A stretch of DNA of 64,000 nucleotides, taken from positions 17,374 through 81,373 of the forward strand of contig NZ_NKXR01000013.1 in the NCBI RefSeq assembly GCF_002232035.1, read 5' to 3'. The notes below the pieces were generated by a model. It did no database searches. It had not been told where the DNA came from and saw only the letters and a list, made by a program, of their open reading frames with translations. The position numbers and the translations under genes are program-made. The stretch comes from Collinsella sp. TF06-26. GTDB lineage: Bacteria > Actinomycetota > Coriobacteriia > Coriobacteriales > Coriobacteriaceae. This document shows, piece by piece, positions 1-8,361 of the stretch. The number at the start of each line of letters is the position of its first letter. The first letter of the stretch is position 1.

Positions 1-190
1 GCGCGCAGGAAATATCAAAACCGGTTGGAATCAAAAAACCGCGCGCGATAGCAACGGCCTTAATGGCCTGGTTGACGGCACCGGCGCCGACACACTGGAT
101 GTTGACGGGTACACCATCCTTGACCATGCCGGCGATGGCGCCGGCAACGGACGCTGGCGATGATTTGCTTGATACCTTCAGGCAATCCAT
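1..190 (-). CDS. spoVS: Stage V sporulation protein S (SpoVS), 3' part outside the window
   Basis: Only the first 63 codons are visible; the frame runs off the left edge. The translation starts MDCLKVSSKSSPASVAG, contains GAGAVNQAIKAVAIARG around residues 37-53, and ends at the edge in PTGFDISCA. This matches the small (about 86 aa) SpoVS/Alba-like family closely. SpoVS affects septation and sporulation in Bacillus, but the family is also widespread in non-sporulating bacteria, where its role is unclear and nucleic-acid binding is suspected. The ATG at 188-190 has a GGAG Shine-Dalgarno a few bases upstream. It is the last visible gene of the rny - GHKL ATPase - spoVS group, 74 bp behind the ATPase gene. 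Family assignment is sure; function in this organism is not. Confidence 0.9.
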   Translation of the reverse strand, partial: MDCLKVSSKSSPASVAGAIAGMVKDGVPVNIQCVGAGAVNQAIKAVAIARGFLIPTGFDISCA

Positions 191-241
191 GAAGAAACTC
201 CTGCATTTAAAAGTACGTTTTAACTGCAATAACTGTATCGT

Positions 242-257
242 ACCGAGTGGACTCGGT
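242..257. repeat. 16-nt palindrome between the GHKL ATPase gene and spoVS
   Basis: ACCGAGT-GG-ACTCGGT is a perfect 7-bp inverted repeat just after the stop of the ATPase gene, about 50 bp before spoVS. No T-run follows on either strand, so it is not a standard terminator. It may be an mRNA 3'-end stabiliser, a processing site or an operator. Confidence 0.45.
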
Positions 258-264
258 AAAGGCA

Positions 265-1350
265 CTATTCCTCTTTGGCAAGATCAAAGGTCACGGTGAT
301 TCGATCACGCGAAACACGGATCTTTGGGTCGCCGCAAAGGTTGAGATAGTACCGGGCGGCAAGGTCATTAAAGTCGCGCTCCACAGCACGCGAAAACTGT
401 GCCATGTCATCCTTGGCAATACGTAGCCCGCGACGATCCTTCGCGAGATCGACAGGAGCCGGCGCATGCGAGGACGAATCACGCTCGCGCAGCAGACGCG
501 CGGTCACACCGCGAACGGGCTTAATCTGCCCTGCCAAAATGCGATGGGCCGTGCGCTCGGACATCTCAAGACCCAAACCCGAACAAATACGGATAAAGTC
601 CTCGGCATCAGAAGCAAGGCCTAAACGATCGACAACCGGAAGCTCGCTCTCGTCATCAATGAACAGGAGACGAGACGTATCGAGCCGACTTGACGCTTGA
701 GCATAAAGGGTCGCGGCAATCTCAGACGGAGAACCGAGATAGACATCGCAACCACGCAACTCCTCGAGCGCAAACTCACAAGCAGCGCGAATAATATTAT
801 GTGGACCGCGAGCGCAGACATAACGTCCGTCCTCATCCTTGACGGCCTGGGGCCAGCTGGACTGATCGGCACGCTCACTGAGGCGGTCGGCCGCAACGCT
901 TACCTTGAAGGCTGAACCAAGATCGACGCCGGACGTGACCATACGGGCCTCGTCGGTGTTCTGCTTAATCGAAAACAATGCCATGCCACGACCGTGAACG
1001 CCCCAACGGTCCATCTTCATGCTCTCGAGCTTGGAGGTAACGCGGGCATCAAAGATTCGCTCTTGCATATCCTGCGGAACGCCAGAACCGTTATCCAGAA
1101 AGACAAGCGTGCGGACGCCATCTTCCTTGGTCGTGGCGAGATAGACCTTGTCGGCGCCGGCATCGCGAGCATTACGGAGCATTTCGATGACGATGTCCTC
1201 GACATGCTGGATGTCGTGCTTAGCCTGGCGCCGCTCGGCCTCCGAAACGCGGAGGCGGACATACCCCTCGCCAAGGTTCTCCTCGACACGAAGGTTGCCC
1301 TCCCCCGACATCGACGCGATAAATGAGATGAGCTCGTTCGCGTCGCTCAT
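265..1350 (-). CDS. GHKL-type (HSP90/MutL/histidine-kinase fold) ATPase of unknown function
   Basis: A 361-aa cytosolic protein with the Bergerat ATP-binding fold near its N terminus. The N-box EMLRNARDAG is at about 56-65 (Glu56, Asn60, Asp63), the G1 motif DNGSG at 86-90, and the glycine-rich lid GVHGRGMALFSI at 117-128. No dimerisation/phosphoacceptor domain, receiver or membrane segment is visible, so it is not an ordinary sensor kinase. The C-terminal two thirds resemble nothing I recognise. The gene starts 1 bp after the rny stop, so it is translationally coupled to RNase Y, and it is followed by spoVS. In Bacillus this slot is held by ymdB, an unrelated phosphodiesterase. A chaperone-like or DNA/RNA-remodelling ATPase working with RNase Y or SpoVS is my inference only. 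Confidence 0.85.
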   Translation of the reverse strand: MSDANELISFIASMSGEGNLRVEENLGEGYVRLRVSEAERRQAKHDIQHVEDIVIEMLRNARDAGADKVYLATTKEDGVRTLVFLDNGSGVPQDMQERIFDARVTSKLESMKMDRWGVHGRGMALFSIKQNTDEARMVTSGVDLGSAFKVSVAADRLSERADQSSWPQAVKDEDGRYVCARGPHNIIRAACEFALEELRGCDVYLGSPSEIAATLYAQASSRLDTSRLLFIDDESELPVVDRLGLASDAEDFIRICSGLGLEMSERTAHRILAGQIKPVRGVTARLLRERDSSSHAPAPVDLAKDRRGLRIAKDDMAQFSRAVERDFNDLAARYYLNLCGDPKIRVSRDRITVTFDLAKEE

Positions 1351-1351
1351 G

Positions 1352-2902
1352 TTATTTAGCGATATCGACAGCGCGGCTCTCGCGAATCACGACGACGCGC
1401 ACCTGACCGGGATACTCCATCTCTTCCTCGATCTGATGGGCGATATCGTGAGCCAGAACCGTGGACTGGGCATCGGAAATCTTGTCCGGCTGGACCATGA
1501 CGTGGACCTCGCGACCGGCCTGCATGGCATAGGTACGTTCGACGCCGTCATGGGAGTTGGCGATCTCCTCGAGCTTCTCAAGACGCTTGATGTAGTTCTC
1601 GGCAGACTCGCGACGGGCACCGGGGCGAGAGGCAGAGACAGCATCAGCGGCCTGCACCAGGACATCGAGTACCGTGTTGGGGTCGACATCGGCATGGTGA
1701 GCCTCAATAGCGTGGACGATAACGGGCTTCTCGCCATAACGGCGGGCAAGCTCGGCGCCGATGACGGCATGCGGGCCCTCGACGTCGTGGTCGATTGCCT
1801 TGCCCAGGTCATGAAGCAGGCCGGCGCGCTTGGCGGTCACAACGTCCAGGCCAAGCTCGGAAGCCATCACGCCGCACAGATCAGAGACCTCGAGGGAATG
1901 CTGAAGCACGTTCTGACCAAACGAGGTACGGTAGCGCAGGGCACCAAGGGTCTTGACGATCTCGGGGTGCAGATCGTGGATGCCGGTATCGAAGGCAGCC
2001 TGCTCGCCAGCCTCGCGCACGCGCTGCTGAACCAGGTCGGCGGCCTTGTGATACATCTCCTCGATACGGGCAGGGTGAATGCGGCCGTCGGCGATGAGGT
2101 TCTCGAGGGCGACACGGGCGGTCTCACGACGGACCGGGTCGAAGCTCGAAAGAACGACTGTCTCGGGCGTGTCATCGATCACGAGGTTGACGCCGGAAAC
2201 CTGCTCGAAGGTCCGGATGTTGCGACCCTCGCGACCGATGATACGGCCCTTGAGGTCATCAGAGGGAATGTGCACGGAGGTAACGGTGACCTCGGCAGTG
2301 TGGTCGGCAGCGCAGCGCTGAATCGCCAGAGACAGAATCTCCTGGGCGGTCTTGTGGCACTCGGCGCGAACCTGCTGCTCGGACTCGCGAATGATCGTGG
2401 CGGCCTCGTGGGTGACCTCGCCGCGAACCTTATCGAGGAGCTCCTTGTGGGCGTCCTCGCGGGTAAGGTCGGCGATACGCTCGAGCTCGGAAGTCTGCTT
2501 TGCACAGAGCTCCTCGAGCTCACGGGAGCGCTTCTCGACCTGACCGGCCTGGCTGGACAGCTGATGCTCGCGCTTGTCGAGAGCGTCGTTGCGGCGATCA
2601 AGGGATTCCTCGCGCTGCATCACGCGGTTCTCGAGCGTACGAATCTCGTTCTTACGCTGCTTGTCCTCGGCCTCGGCGGCCTGCTTGTTCTTGATGATCT
2701 CCTCTTTAGCCTCGAGCAGAGCCTCTTTTTTGAGGGTCTCGGCCTGACGCTTAGCATCACCGATCAGGGACTCAGCCTGTGCGTGTGCCGACTGGATTTT
2801 TTCGTCGGCCTCGTGAAGACTACCCTGCTTGGCGGTGCGCATGTAGGCAATGGCGGCGATGGCACCCAAAACGATGCCAACGAGCGCTGCGATGATAGGC
2901 AT
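1352..2902 (-). CDS. rny: Ribonuclease Y, membrane-anchored endoribonuclease
   Basis: RNase Y starts decay of many mRNAs at the inner face of the membrane. The 516-aa product shows the family order: an N-terminal membrane helix (residues 1-20), a long charged coiled coil (about 25-190), a KH RNA-binding domain with [10 protein letters not shown] near 219-228, and an HD hydrolase domain with LLHDLGKA (His364-Asp365). An upstream GTG two codons earlier overlaps the AAGGAG ribosome-binding site, so I place the start at the ATG at 2900-2902, which has proper spacing. It has its own promoter about 170 bp upstream and heads the group rny - GHKL ATPase - spoVS. RNase J and PNPase, its usual degradosome partners, are encoded about 10 kb away. 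Confidence 0.96.
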   Translation of the reverse strand: MPIIAALVGIVLGAIAAIAYMRTAKQGSLHEADEKIQSAHAQAESLIGDAKRQAETLKKEALLEAKEEIIKNKQAAEAEDKQRKNEIRTLENRVMQREESLDRRNDALDKREHQLSSQAGQVEKRSRELEELCAKQTSELERIADLTREDAHKELLDKVRGEVTHEAATIIRESEQQVRAECHKTAQEILSLAIQRCAADHTAEVTVTSVHIPSDDLKGRIIGREGRNIRTFEQVSGVNLVIDDTPETVVLSSFDPVRRETARVALENLIADGRIHPARIEEMYHKAADLVQQRVREAGEQAAFDTGIHDLHPEIVKTLGALRYRTSFGQNVLQHSLEVSDLCGVMASELGLDVVTAKRAGLLHDLGKAIDHDVEGPHAVIGAELARRYGEKPVIVHAIEAHHADVDPNTVLDVLVQAADAVSASRPGARRESAENYIKRLEKLEEIANSHDGVERTYAMQAGREVHVMVQPDKISDAQSTVLAHDIAHQIEEEMEYPGQVRVVVIRESRAVDIAK

Positions 2903-2938
2903 GCTCACTCCTTTTTATGGATTCGTTACACAACAAAG

Positions 2939-2962
2939 CGAACCGTCCTTACGAACGGCTCG
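2939..2962 (-). promoter_or_regulatory. Hairpin in the rny 5' leader
   Basis: Imperfect inverted repeat CGAaCCGT...ACGGcTCG about 37-60 bp upstream of the rny start. A second small hairpin (CTCATC-ACA-GATGAG) lies at 3024-3038. Together they make a folded leader of roughly 160 nt, which might serve autoregulation of RNase Y; that role is inferred. Confidence 0.35.
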
Positions 2963-3068
2963 CGACATTTGAGTAATATGGGCGCAGCTTATGCGGGTCG
3001 GATACAGATAAACATATAAACAAACTCATCACAGATGAGCACATATCACAAAGCAAATGACGCTGTTT

Positions 3069-3097
3069 ATCGTACGTTGAACCACAACAACTGTCAA
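3069..3097 (-). promoter_or_regulatory. Promoter of rny - GHKL ATPase - spoVS
   Basis: On the minus strand a perfect -35 TTGACA (3092-3097) and -10 TACGAT (3069-3074) are separated by exactly 17 bp. The site lies in the 257-bp gap after recX, so the rny group can be transcribed independently of recA-recX. Confidence 0.75.
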
Positions 3098-3159
3098 ATA
3101 AATGCCCCCAACACGGCGGCTAAAACACGGTGAGCGGCAGGGCCACAAAACGCATACGC

Positions 3160-3852
3160 CTAAACCGCACATTCCTCGCGTTCGGCATCGAGACGTGCCT
3201 TAACGGCATCGGCGGCGATATGATACGAGAAGCCCTTGCCCATCAAAAACCGAACCAGTTTTTCGAATCCGCGCGTCTCTGGAACACGCCGCTTGGCGAG
3301 CAGGGCTGACGCACGCGCCAAATCGTCTTCGACGGCAAAATAATCCTCGGGATAACCGGGAATGTCATCGAGCACGACATGACGGCGCTTGAGCTCGGTC
3401 TCGATTTTGCGCTGTCCCCAACCGCGCCGCTTGCGCTCCTCGATAAAGTACGAGCAAAAGCGGTTCTCGTCTAAAAAGCGATACTCGGTGGCGCGCTCGA
3501 CGGCGAAATCGATCGCGGTCTGGTGAAAGCCGTAGCGAGCCAGCTTGTCACGGACCTCGCCCGTCGCATGGTCGCGGCGCGATAACATCTCGGTCACCAT
3601 GGTAAGTGCACATTTACGCTCGACGAGCTGCACCGCCTCACGAAAGTTGTCCCAATCACAGGGAAGATCGGGGCGGTTTTTGACATACAGGCGCGCGACC
3701 CGCACGGGAATCCAAATGGACCGCTCAAAACCGCCCTCAAGCTCACAATCGATATGTGCGCAAGGCTTTTTGGACGCATACCCGCTCGAGAACGAGGAGG
3801 CCGCCTTCTTATCGGGAAAGACGACCGTGGCCTCGGTCACCGTATACGACAT
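3160..3852 (-). CDS. recX: Regulatory protein RecX, modulator of RecA
   Basis: RecX binds RecA filaments and tunes their extension and recombinase activity. The 230-aa product carries the tandem three-helix repeats of the family. These are visible around RRDHATGEVRDKLARYGF (residues about 92-109), RFCSYFIEERKRRGWGQRKI and the C-terminal block FEKLVRFLMGKGFSYHIAADAV. It is longer than most RecX proteins because of an N-terminal part of about 75 residues resembling no motif I know. It starts 11 bp after the recA stop and must be co-transcribed with it, giving the SOS-linked pair recA-recX. There is no clear terminator behind it. Confidence 0.9.
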   Translation of the reverse strand: MSYTVTEATVVFPDKKAASSFSSGYASKKPCAHIDCELEGGFERSIWIPVRVARLYVKNRPDLPCDWDNFREAVQLVERKCALTMVTEMLSRRDHATGEVRDKLARYGFHQTAIDFAVERATEYRFLDENRFCSYFIEERKRRGWGQRKIETELKRRHVVLDDIPGYPEDYFAVEDDLARASALLAKRRVPETRGFEKLVRFLMGKGFSYHIAADAVKARLDAEREECAV

Positions 3853-3863
3853 GAGCGTAGCCG

Positions 3864-5012
3864 CTACTCGTCGTCATCATCGAGCATGGCGGAACCATCG
3901 ATGGCGTAAAGCTCGTCAAACTCCTCAGGCGCAGGCTGATCGGTCAGCTCGACCTCGGATGGAGCATCGTCGTCAAACTCAAGCCCGCAGGCAAGGCGGA
4001 CCTTATGCTCAATCTCGTCGGCGCAATCAGGGTGTTCGCGCAGGAACGCCTTGGCGGCCTCGCGACCGTTGCCGAGCTTGTCCTCGCCATAGGCAAACCA
4101 GGAGCCCATCTTCTTGCAAATGCCGCACTCGACAGCCATGTCCAGAATCGAGCCCTCCTTAGAGATGCCCGTACCGTACATGATGTCGAACTCAGCAGAA
4201 CGGAACGGAGCTGCCACCTTGTTCTTAACGACCTTGGCGCGCACGCGGTTACCGATAACTTCATCCTTAAGCTTAATGCTGTCGATGCGGCGAATGTCGA
4301 TACGCACCGAAGAGAAGAACTTAAGGGCGCGGCCGCCCGTCGTGGTCTCGGGGTTGCCGAACATGACGCCGATCTTCTCTCGCAGCTGGTTAATGAAGAT
4401 GCATGTCGTGTTGGACTTGGACAGCGAGCCGGCGAGCTTGCGGAGCGCCTGACTCATCAGACGAGCTTGCAATCCGACCGTGGTATCGCCGATCTCTCCC
4501 TCGATCTCGGCACGCGGGGTCAGCGCGGCGACGGAGTCGACGACGATGGCATCGATGGCGCCGGAACGCACGAGCATGTCAACAATCTCGAGCGCCTGCT
4601 CACCCGTATCAGGCTGGGAAATCAGTACCTCGTCGATATCCACGCCAATGCGCGCGGCATACGTGGGATCGAGCGCGTGCTCGGCATCGATAAATGCCAC
4701 CACGCCACCCATTGCCTGGGCTTCGGCCAGGATCTCGAGCGAAAGCGTCGTCTTACCGGAGGACTCAGGACCGTAAATCTCGACGATACGGCCGCGCGGC
4801 ACACCGCCGATACCCAGAGCGGCATCGAGTGCCAGAGCGCCCGTGGGGATGGCCTCAACCTCAAGCTCGGGGCCGCCGTCACCATACCTCATGATGGAGC
4901 CTTGACCGAACTTCTTCTCGATCTCGGCCTTGGTGGTGGCGATCATCTCATCGCGCTCTTTACCCGTCGTGCGAGCATGAACGGTACGTACGGGACCTGA
5001 ATTCTTGGCCAT
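3864..5012 (-). CDS. recA: Recombinase RecA
   Basis: RecA forms ATP-dependent filaments on single-stranded DNA, drives strand exchange in repair and transformation, and triggers LexA self-cleavage. The 382-aa product has Walker A GPESSGKT (about 81-88), Walker [11 protein letters not shown], the DNA-binding loop region around [20 protein letters not shown], and an acidic C-terminal tail ending in DDDDE. I chose the ATG at 5010-5012 (MAKNSGPV) because AGGAGG lies 7 bp upstream; an ORF extension of 7 codons swallows that ribosome-binding site. It is preceded by a consensus promoter with an embedded LexA box and by GACCAAA repeats also found before competence genes. recX follows in the same unit. 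Confidence 0.98.
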   Translation of the reverse strand: MAKNSGPVRTVHARTTGKERDEMIATTKAEIEKKFGQGSIMRYGDGGPELEVEAIPTGALALDAALGIGGVPRGRIVEIYGPESSGKTTLSLEILAEAQAMGGVVAFIDAEHALDPTYAARIGVDIDEVLISQPDTGEQALEIVDMLVRSGAIDAIVVDSVAALTPRAEIEGEIGDTTVGLQARLMSQALRKLAGSLSKSNTTCIFINQLREKIGVMFGNPETTTGGRALKFFSSVRIDIRRIDSIKLKDEVIGNRVRAKVVKNKVAAPFRSAEFDIMYGTGISKEGSILDMAVECGICKKMGSWFAYGEDKLGNGREAAKAFLREHPDCADEIEHKVRLACGLEFDDDAPSEVELTDQPAPEEFDELYAIDGSAMLDDDDE

Positions 5013-5042
5013 GAATAGCCCTCCTCTTAACAACCTGCATCG

Positions 5043-5071
5043 ATAATAAACGAACGGCTGTTCGTGGTCAA
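5043..5071 (-). promoter_or_regulatory. recA promoter
   Basis: Minus-strand -35 TTGACC (5066-5071) and -10 TATTAT (5043-5048) with a 17-bp spacer (5049-5065). The distance to the recA ATG is about 30 bp. Confidence 0.82.
5051..5064. promoter_or_regulatory. LexA/DinR operator (SOS box) inside the recA promoter spacer
   Basis: CGAAC-GGCT-GTTCG is a perfect inverted repeat matching the Gram-positive SOS box (core GAAC-N4-GTTC). It occupies the spacer between -35 and -10, so LexA bound here would block RNA polymerase directly. Confidence 0.85.
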
Positions 5072-5113
5072 CCGTTCAGGCCAATCATATGCAGGCAGTC
5101 TTTCCAAAACCCA

Positions 5114-5153
5114 ACCAAACGCCGACCAAACACTGACCAAATGCTTGACCACA
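5114..5153 (-). promoter_or_regulatory. Array of ACCAAA direct repeats upstream of recA (putative competence element)
   Basis: On the plus strand ACCAAA starts at 5114, 5125 and 5136, that is every 11 bp, and a degenerate fourth unit ACCACA starts at 5148. The minus strand therefore reads TTTGGTC repeated on one face of the helix, about 43 bp upstream of the recA -35. The same 11-bp-spaced repeat pair precedes comEA and yraN-comM-dprA. No known regulator's site is recognised. Confidence 0.6.
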
Positions 5154-5217
5154 AAGGGGCAAATAAGAACAAGAAAGGCAAAAATACACCTATGACCAGC
5201 GCAAACGCTAAATTCGT

Positions 5218-5240
5218 CAGGGGTCCCTATCTCCACAATT
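5218..5240. repeat. 23-bp dispersed motif, copy 1
   Basis: CAGGGGTCCC-TATCTCCACAATT lies just beyond the cinA terminator; 20 of 23 bases match 62566-62588. Both copies lie about 70 bp upstream of the ACCAAA repeats. It may be a remnant of a small repeat family carrying GGGGAC. Confidence 0.5.
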
Positions 5241-5260
5241 AAGGGGCCCGAAGGCCCCTT
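5241..5260 (-). terminator. Terminator behind cinA
   Basis: Stem AAGGGGCC/GGCCCCTT with a 4-base loop, directly after the cinA stop. The downstream T content on the minus strand is modest (TTAATT), so strength is uncertain. Confidence 0.6.
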
Positions 5261-5269
5261 AAAACACGT

Positions 5270-5806
5270 CTATTCCATAGAGTTAAGCACAAGGACAATG
5301 CGTCCCAATGCCTCCGCGACCGCATGGGCACGAACACACGAACGGTCGCCCTCATAGTGGCAGCGCACAGAGTCCACGACCGGCACTTCCCCATCAGCCG
5401 CGCGATACGCCCAGCCAATATAGAAAGTGCCAGCCGGATCGTCCTCAGTGCCGCCGCCGGGGCCGGCATAACCCGTTGCGCTCACGGCAATATCGCTCTG
5501 GTACAGCTCCAGCGAACCCGCCGCCATCTCGCGCGCGGTCTGATGTGACACCGCGGTATAGCGGTCGAGCGTCTCCTGCTCAACACCCAGAACACGATGC
5601 TTGATCTCATCGCAGTAGGTCACCGCACCGCCACGCAGCACCGCCGAGGCACCCGGGATATCGGCAATCGACGAGGCGATCATACCAGCCGTCAGCGACT
5701 CAGCCGTCGAAACCGTCACGCCCCGAGCGCTCGCGCGCTCGACAATATCGCGCGCCAGCTCCTCGTTATGTGCGGAAATCTGCTCAAAAGAGTCCGTCAT
5801 ACCCAC
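5270..5806 (-). CDS. cinA: CinA C-terminal domain protein (PncC-type nicotinamide-nucleotide amidase)
   Basis: A 178-aa protein equal to the C-terminal half of CinA alone, without the MoaB-like N-terminal domain. It should deamidate nicotinamide mononucleotide in NAD recycling. The family signature STAESLTAGMIASSIADIPG is at about residues 33-52 and SATGYAGPGGGTEDDPAG at about 109-126. In streptococci cinA is a competence-induced gene ahead of recA; here it also precedes recA, but with a terminator and a recA promoter between them. It is the last gene of the rnj-ftsK-rodZ-yajQ-rimO-pgsA-cinA string and begins 7 bp after pgsA. A GTG start (5806) and an ATG two codons on (5800) are both possible; neither has a good ribosome-binding site. 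Confidence 0.92.
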   Translation of the reverse strand: MGMTDSFEQISAHNEELARDIVERASARGVTVSTAESLTAGMIASSIADIPGASAVLRGGAVTYCDEIKHRVLGVEQETLDRYTAVSHQTAREMAAGSLELYQSDIAVSATGYAGPGGGTEDDPAGTFYIGWAYRAADGEVPVVDSVRCHYEGDRSCVRAHAVAEALGRIVLVLNSME

Positions 5807-5812
5807 CAGGAC

Positions 5813-6451
5813 CTAGACCGAAAAGACGATCTTGCGGCAGTTCCAGAAGTACTGGGCGCCCGAGATAACGGTCAGGACAACGGCAACGGCGTACAGGAAG
5901 CGCGACACCGAGTAGATGCCGAGCGTCAGCGCCAGCGGGCCAAGGTGCAAGCCGGCCATCGCAAAGACGCACAGGTAACCGCAGATGGAGACCATCGTGG
6001 TCGCCGTCTTGTACTTGCCAAGCTTATCGGCGGCAACGACCACGCCGGCGGCACTCGCAACCATGCGCAGGGCGCTTACCAACAGCTCGCGGAACAAGAT
6101 GATGAACACGGACCAAACCGACACAGCGCCAAAGTCCAAGAACAGCAGCAAGGCCGAGAACACGAGTAGCTTGTCGGCGATGGGGTCCAAGAATTTACCG
6201 AAGTCGGTAATCTCGTTGCGCGAGCGCGCCAGATAGCCGTCAACTTTATCGGTGCACGACAGGATGACATACAGGATGAAGGCTGCGGCGGCGAGCGGGC
6301 CGTCGAAGGTGCTCCAATCCGTACCGGCAACGCTCATGTGAGACAGCGCCGACACGATCATGAACACCGGGATAAAGACGATGCGCACACACGTCACGAT
6401 ATTGGCGGGCGTCCAGACACTCGTCAGTTCCTTATTGCTCTCGTTAGCCAC
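5813..6451 (-). CDS. pgsA: CDP-diacylglycerol-glycerol-3-phosphate 3-phosphatidyltransferase
   Basis: Makes phosphatidylglycerol phosphate from CDP-diacylglycerol and glycerol-3-phosphate, the committed step to phosphatidylglycerol and cardiolipin. The 212-aa product is an integral membrane protein with several hydrophobic segments. It carries the CDP-alcohol phosphotransferase signature D-x2-D-G-x2-A-R-x8-G-x3-D-x3-D, visible from DKVDGYLAR through DFGKFLDPIAD at about residues 68-93. PgsA in this position (between rimO and cinA) is a frequent actinobacterial and Firmicutes arrangement. CdsA, which makes its substrate, is encoded at 52 kb. The gene is closely spaced in the minus-strand operon, 9 bp after rimO. 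Confidence 0.95.
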   Translation of the reverse strand: MANESNKELTSVWTPANIVTCVRIVFIPVFMIVSALSHMSVAGTDWSTFDGPLAAAAFILYVILSCTDKVDGYLARSRNEITDFGKFLDPIADKLLVFSALLLFLDFGAVSVWSVFIILFRELLVSALRMVASAAGVVVAADKLGKYKTATTMVSICGYLCVFAMAGLHLGPLALTLGIYSVSRFLYAVAVVLTVISGAQYFWNCRKIVFSV

Positions 6452-6460
6452 AACGCGCTC

Positions 6461-7810
6461 CTACTCCACAACATGACCGATAAGCTCATAGCAGAAGCTA
6501 TCGGTAAACTCGACCGTCAGAATATCGCCCACAGATGCCTCGCTGGCATCCAGATGCACCGCGCCATCGGAATCAGGCGCCTGGAACCAGGCATGTCCGA
6601 TCAGTTCGGCGCCGTCCTCGGTCTCTTCGATACCGTCGACGATCACCTGGGCGCGCTCGCCCACATGGGCGGCAGTTGCAGCAAAACCGAGCGACTCGGC
6701 CAGGTCTATGGCCTCCTGGGCGCGCTCGAGCTTGACCTCTTCGTCGACCTGGCCCTCCATCTTGGCGGCCAGGCTGCCCTCCTCCTGCGAGTAGGCAAAG
6801 ACGCTCGTGTAGTCAAAGCCGACGGTGTCCATAAAGTCGATAAGGTCGCGGAACTCGTCGTCGGTCTCGGTCGGGAAGCCGACCATGGCCGTGGAACGGA
6901 TCACGATGCCGGGGATGCGCTCACGCAGATCGCGGAACAGGTCCTCGAGCTCCTGGCGCGAACCAGAACGGCGCATAGCCTTGAGGATGCGCGCGTCGCA
7001 GTGCTGCACGGGGATATCGATATAGGGCAGCACCTCGGGCGTATCGCGAATCGTATCGATAAGCTCGTCGGTCATGCCCTCGGGCTGCAGGTAGAGCACG
7101 CGGACCCAGACGTTGTGCGGGCGCACGGCCTCGGCGACGGCACGCAGCAGCTGCGCCAGATTGCGCGGCGAGCCCTCGGTGACATCCTCGTCAGCAAAGT
7201 CGGTGCCCCAAATACCCGTGTCCTGGCCGATCAGCACGATCTCGCGCACACCGCCGGCAACCAGGTCGCGCACCTCGGAGATAATGCTCTCGGCATTGCG
7301 CGAATGGTAGCGACCGCGAATATAGGGAATCATGCAGAAGCTGCAGAAGCGGTTGCAGCCATCGGAAATCTTGACGTAGGCGACAGCGCCCTCGACGGTG
7401 CGCTTGACCTGCGGAATATAGGCGGCAATCTCGCGCTCGACGCCCAGCACGCCATCGATGACCGCCACGATGCCATCCTCCTCGTCGGCCTTCACAAAGG
7501 CAGCGACCTCGGGCAGCTCGTCGGGCAGGTCGTCGCCATAGCGCGACGGCACACAGCCGCACATGACGATGGGGCAAGAACGAACGCCGTCCTGAACCTC
7601 GTTGGCGAGCTCGAGCGTGGTCTCGATGCTCTCGGACGTTGCGGAGGCGAGGAACGAGCATGTATTGACGATGGCGATATCGGCATCCTGTGGGTCGAAT
7701 GCCTCCTCGTAGCCCGCGGCGGTCAAAAGAGAACGCATGCGGTCGGTGTCAACCTCGTTCTTAGCGCACCCGAGGGTGATGTAGAGCACGGAGCCCAACG
7801 GTGTATCCAT
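6461..7810 (-). CDS. rimO: Ribosomal protein uS12 (S12) methylthiotransferase RimO
   Basis: A radical-SAM enzyme that methylthiolates an aspartate of ribosomal protein S12. The 449-aa product begins with the MTTase domain (cysteines at about 15, 51 and 84, for the auxiliary cluster). It then has the radical-SAM core with CNRFCSFC (Cys152, Cys156, Cys159) and a C-terminal TRAM-like segment. The run IPYIRGRYHSR right after the cluster cysteines is typical of RimO and separates it from MiaB and from MtaB, which is encoded at 21.5 kb. It lies between yajQ and pgsA in a compact operon. AAAGGA lies upstream at a rather long spacing. Confidence 0.95.
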   Translation of the reverse strand: MDTPLGSVLYITLGCAKNEVDTDRMRSLLTAAGYEEAFDPQDADIAIVNTCSFLASATSESIETTLELANEVQDGVRSCPIVMCGCVPSRYGDDLPDELPEVAAFVKADEEDGIVAVIDGVLGVEREIAAYIPQVKRTVEGAVAYVKISDGCNRFCSFCMIPYIRGRYHSRNAESIISEVRDLVAGGVREIVLIGQDTGIWGTDFADEDVTEGSPRNLAQLLRAVAEAVRPHNVWVRVLYLQPEGMTDELIDTIRDTPEVLPYIDIPVQHCDARILKAMRRSGSRQELEDLFRDLRERIPGIVIRSTAMVGFPTETDDEFRDLIDFMDTVGFDYTSVFAYSQEEGSLAAKMEGQVDEEVKLERAQEAIDLAESLGFAATAAHVGERAQVIVDGIEETEDGAELIGHAWFQAPDSDGAVHLDASEASVGDILTVEFTDSFCYELIGHVVE

Positions 7811-7837
7811 GTTGGAGAGCAGTCCTTTCGAATGATA

Positions 7838-8335
7838 TTAGCGGTAGTTGGTGAACTGCAGCGGCTGGCCGTAGTCCTGGTCGCGCAGGAACTGGATCAC
7901 GGTCTGCAACGCGTCCTTCGAAGCGGAGGAAACACGAAGCTTGTCGGCCTCGATGGTCACCTTGACCTTGAGCTTTTGATCCTTGATGTCCTTGTTGATC
8001 TTCTTGGCGGTCGCCTGGTCGATGCCCTCGACGATATGGCCGAGCACGCGCACGGTGCCGCCCGATGCCGCCTGCGGAGCATCCCACGAGACAGCCTTGA
8101 GGTCAATGCCGCGCTTGATGAGCTTGGAGCTCAGCACGTCGATAATCTGCTTGGAGACAAAGTCGGCCGGGGCGTTGATCGTAAAGAGCTTGTCGCCCTT
8201 CGAAAGCTCGATCGTGGCGCCGGAATCCTTCAGGTCATAGCGCTGGGAAATCTCGCGCGTGGTTTGCTGGAAGGCGTTGTCGACCTCTTGCATGTTGACC
8301 TCGGACACGACGTCGAAGCTGGAATCTTTAGCCAT
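7838..8335 (-). CDS. yajQ: YajQ family cyclic-di-GMP-binding / nucleotide-binding protein
   Basis: A 165-aa soluble protein of the YajQ (DUF520, XAC3671-like) family. The N terminus MAKDSSFDVVSEVNMQEVDNA, the block RYDLKDSGATIELSKGDK (about residues 47-64) and the end FLRDQDYGQPLQFTNYR are diagnostic. In Xanthomonas the family binds cyclic di-GMP and acts with a transcription factor; in other bacteria the ligand and role are unsettled. Two small alpha/beta domains are expected. The gene sits between the RodZ-like gene and rimO with short gaps (26-27 bp) and has an AAAGGA ribosome-binding site. Confidence 0.93.
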   Translation of the reverse strand: MAKDSSFDVVSEVNMQEVDNAFQQTTREISQRYDLKDSGATIELSKGDKLFTINAPADFVSKQIIDVLSSKLIKRGIDLKAVSWDAPQAASGGTVRVLGHIVEGIDQATAKKINKDIKDQKLKVKVTIEADKLRVSSASKDALQTVIQFLRDQDYGQPLQFTNYR

Positions 8336-8361
8336 GATGTTTCCTTTCGCGTACGAGCGGC

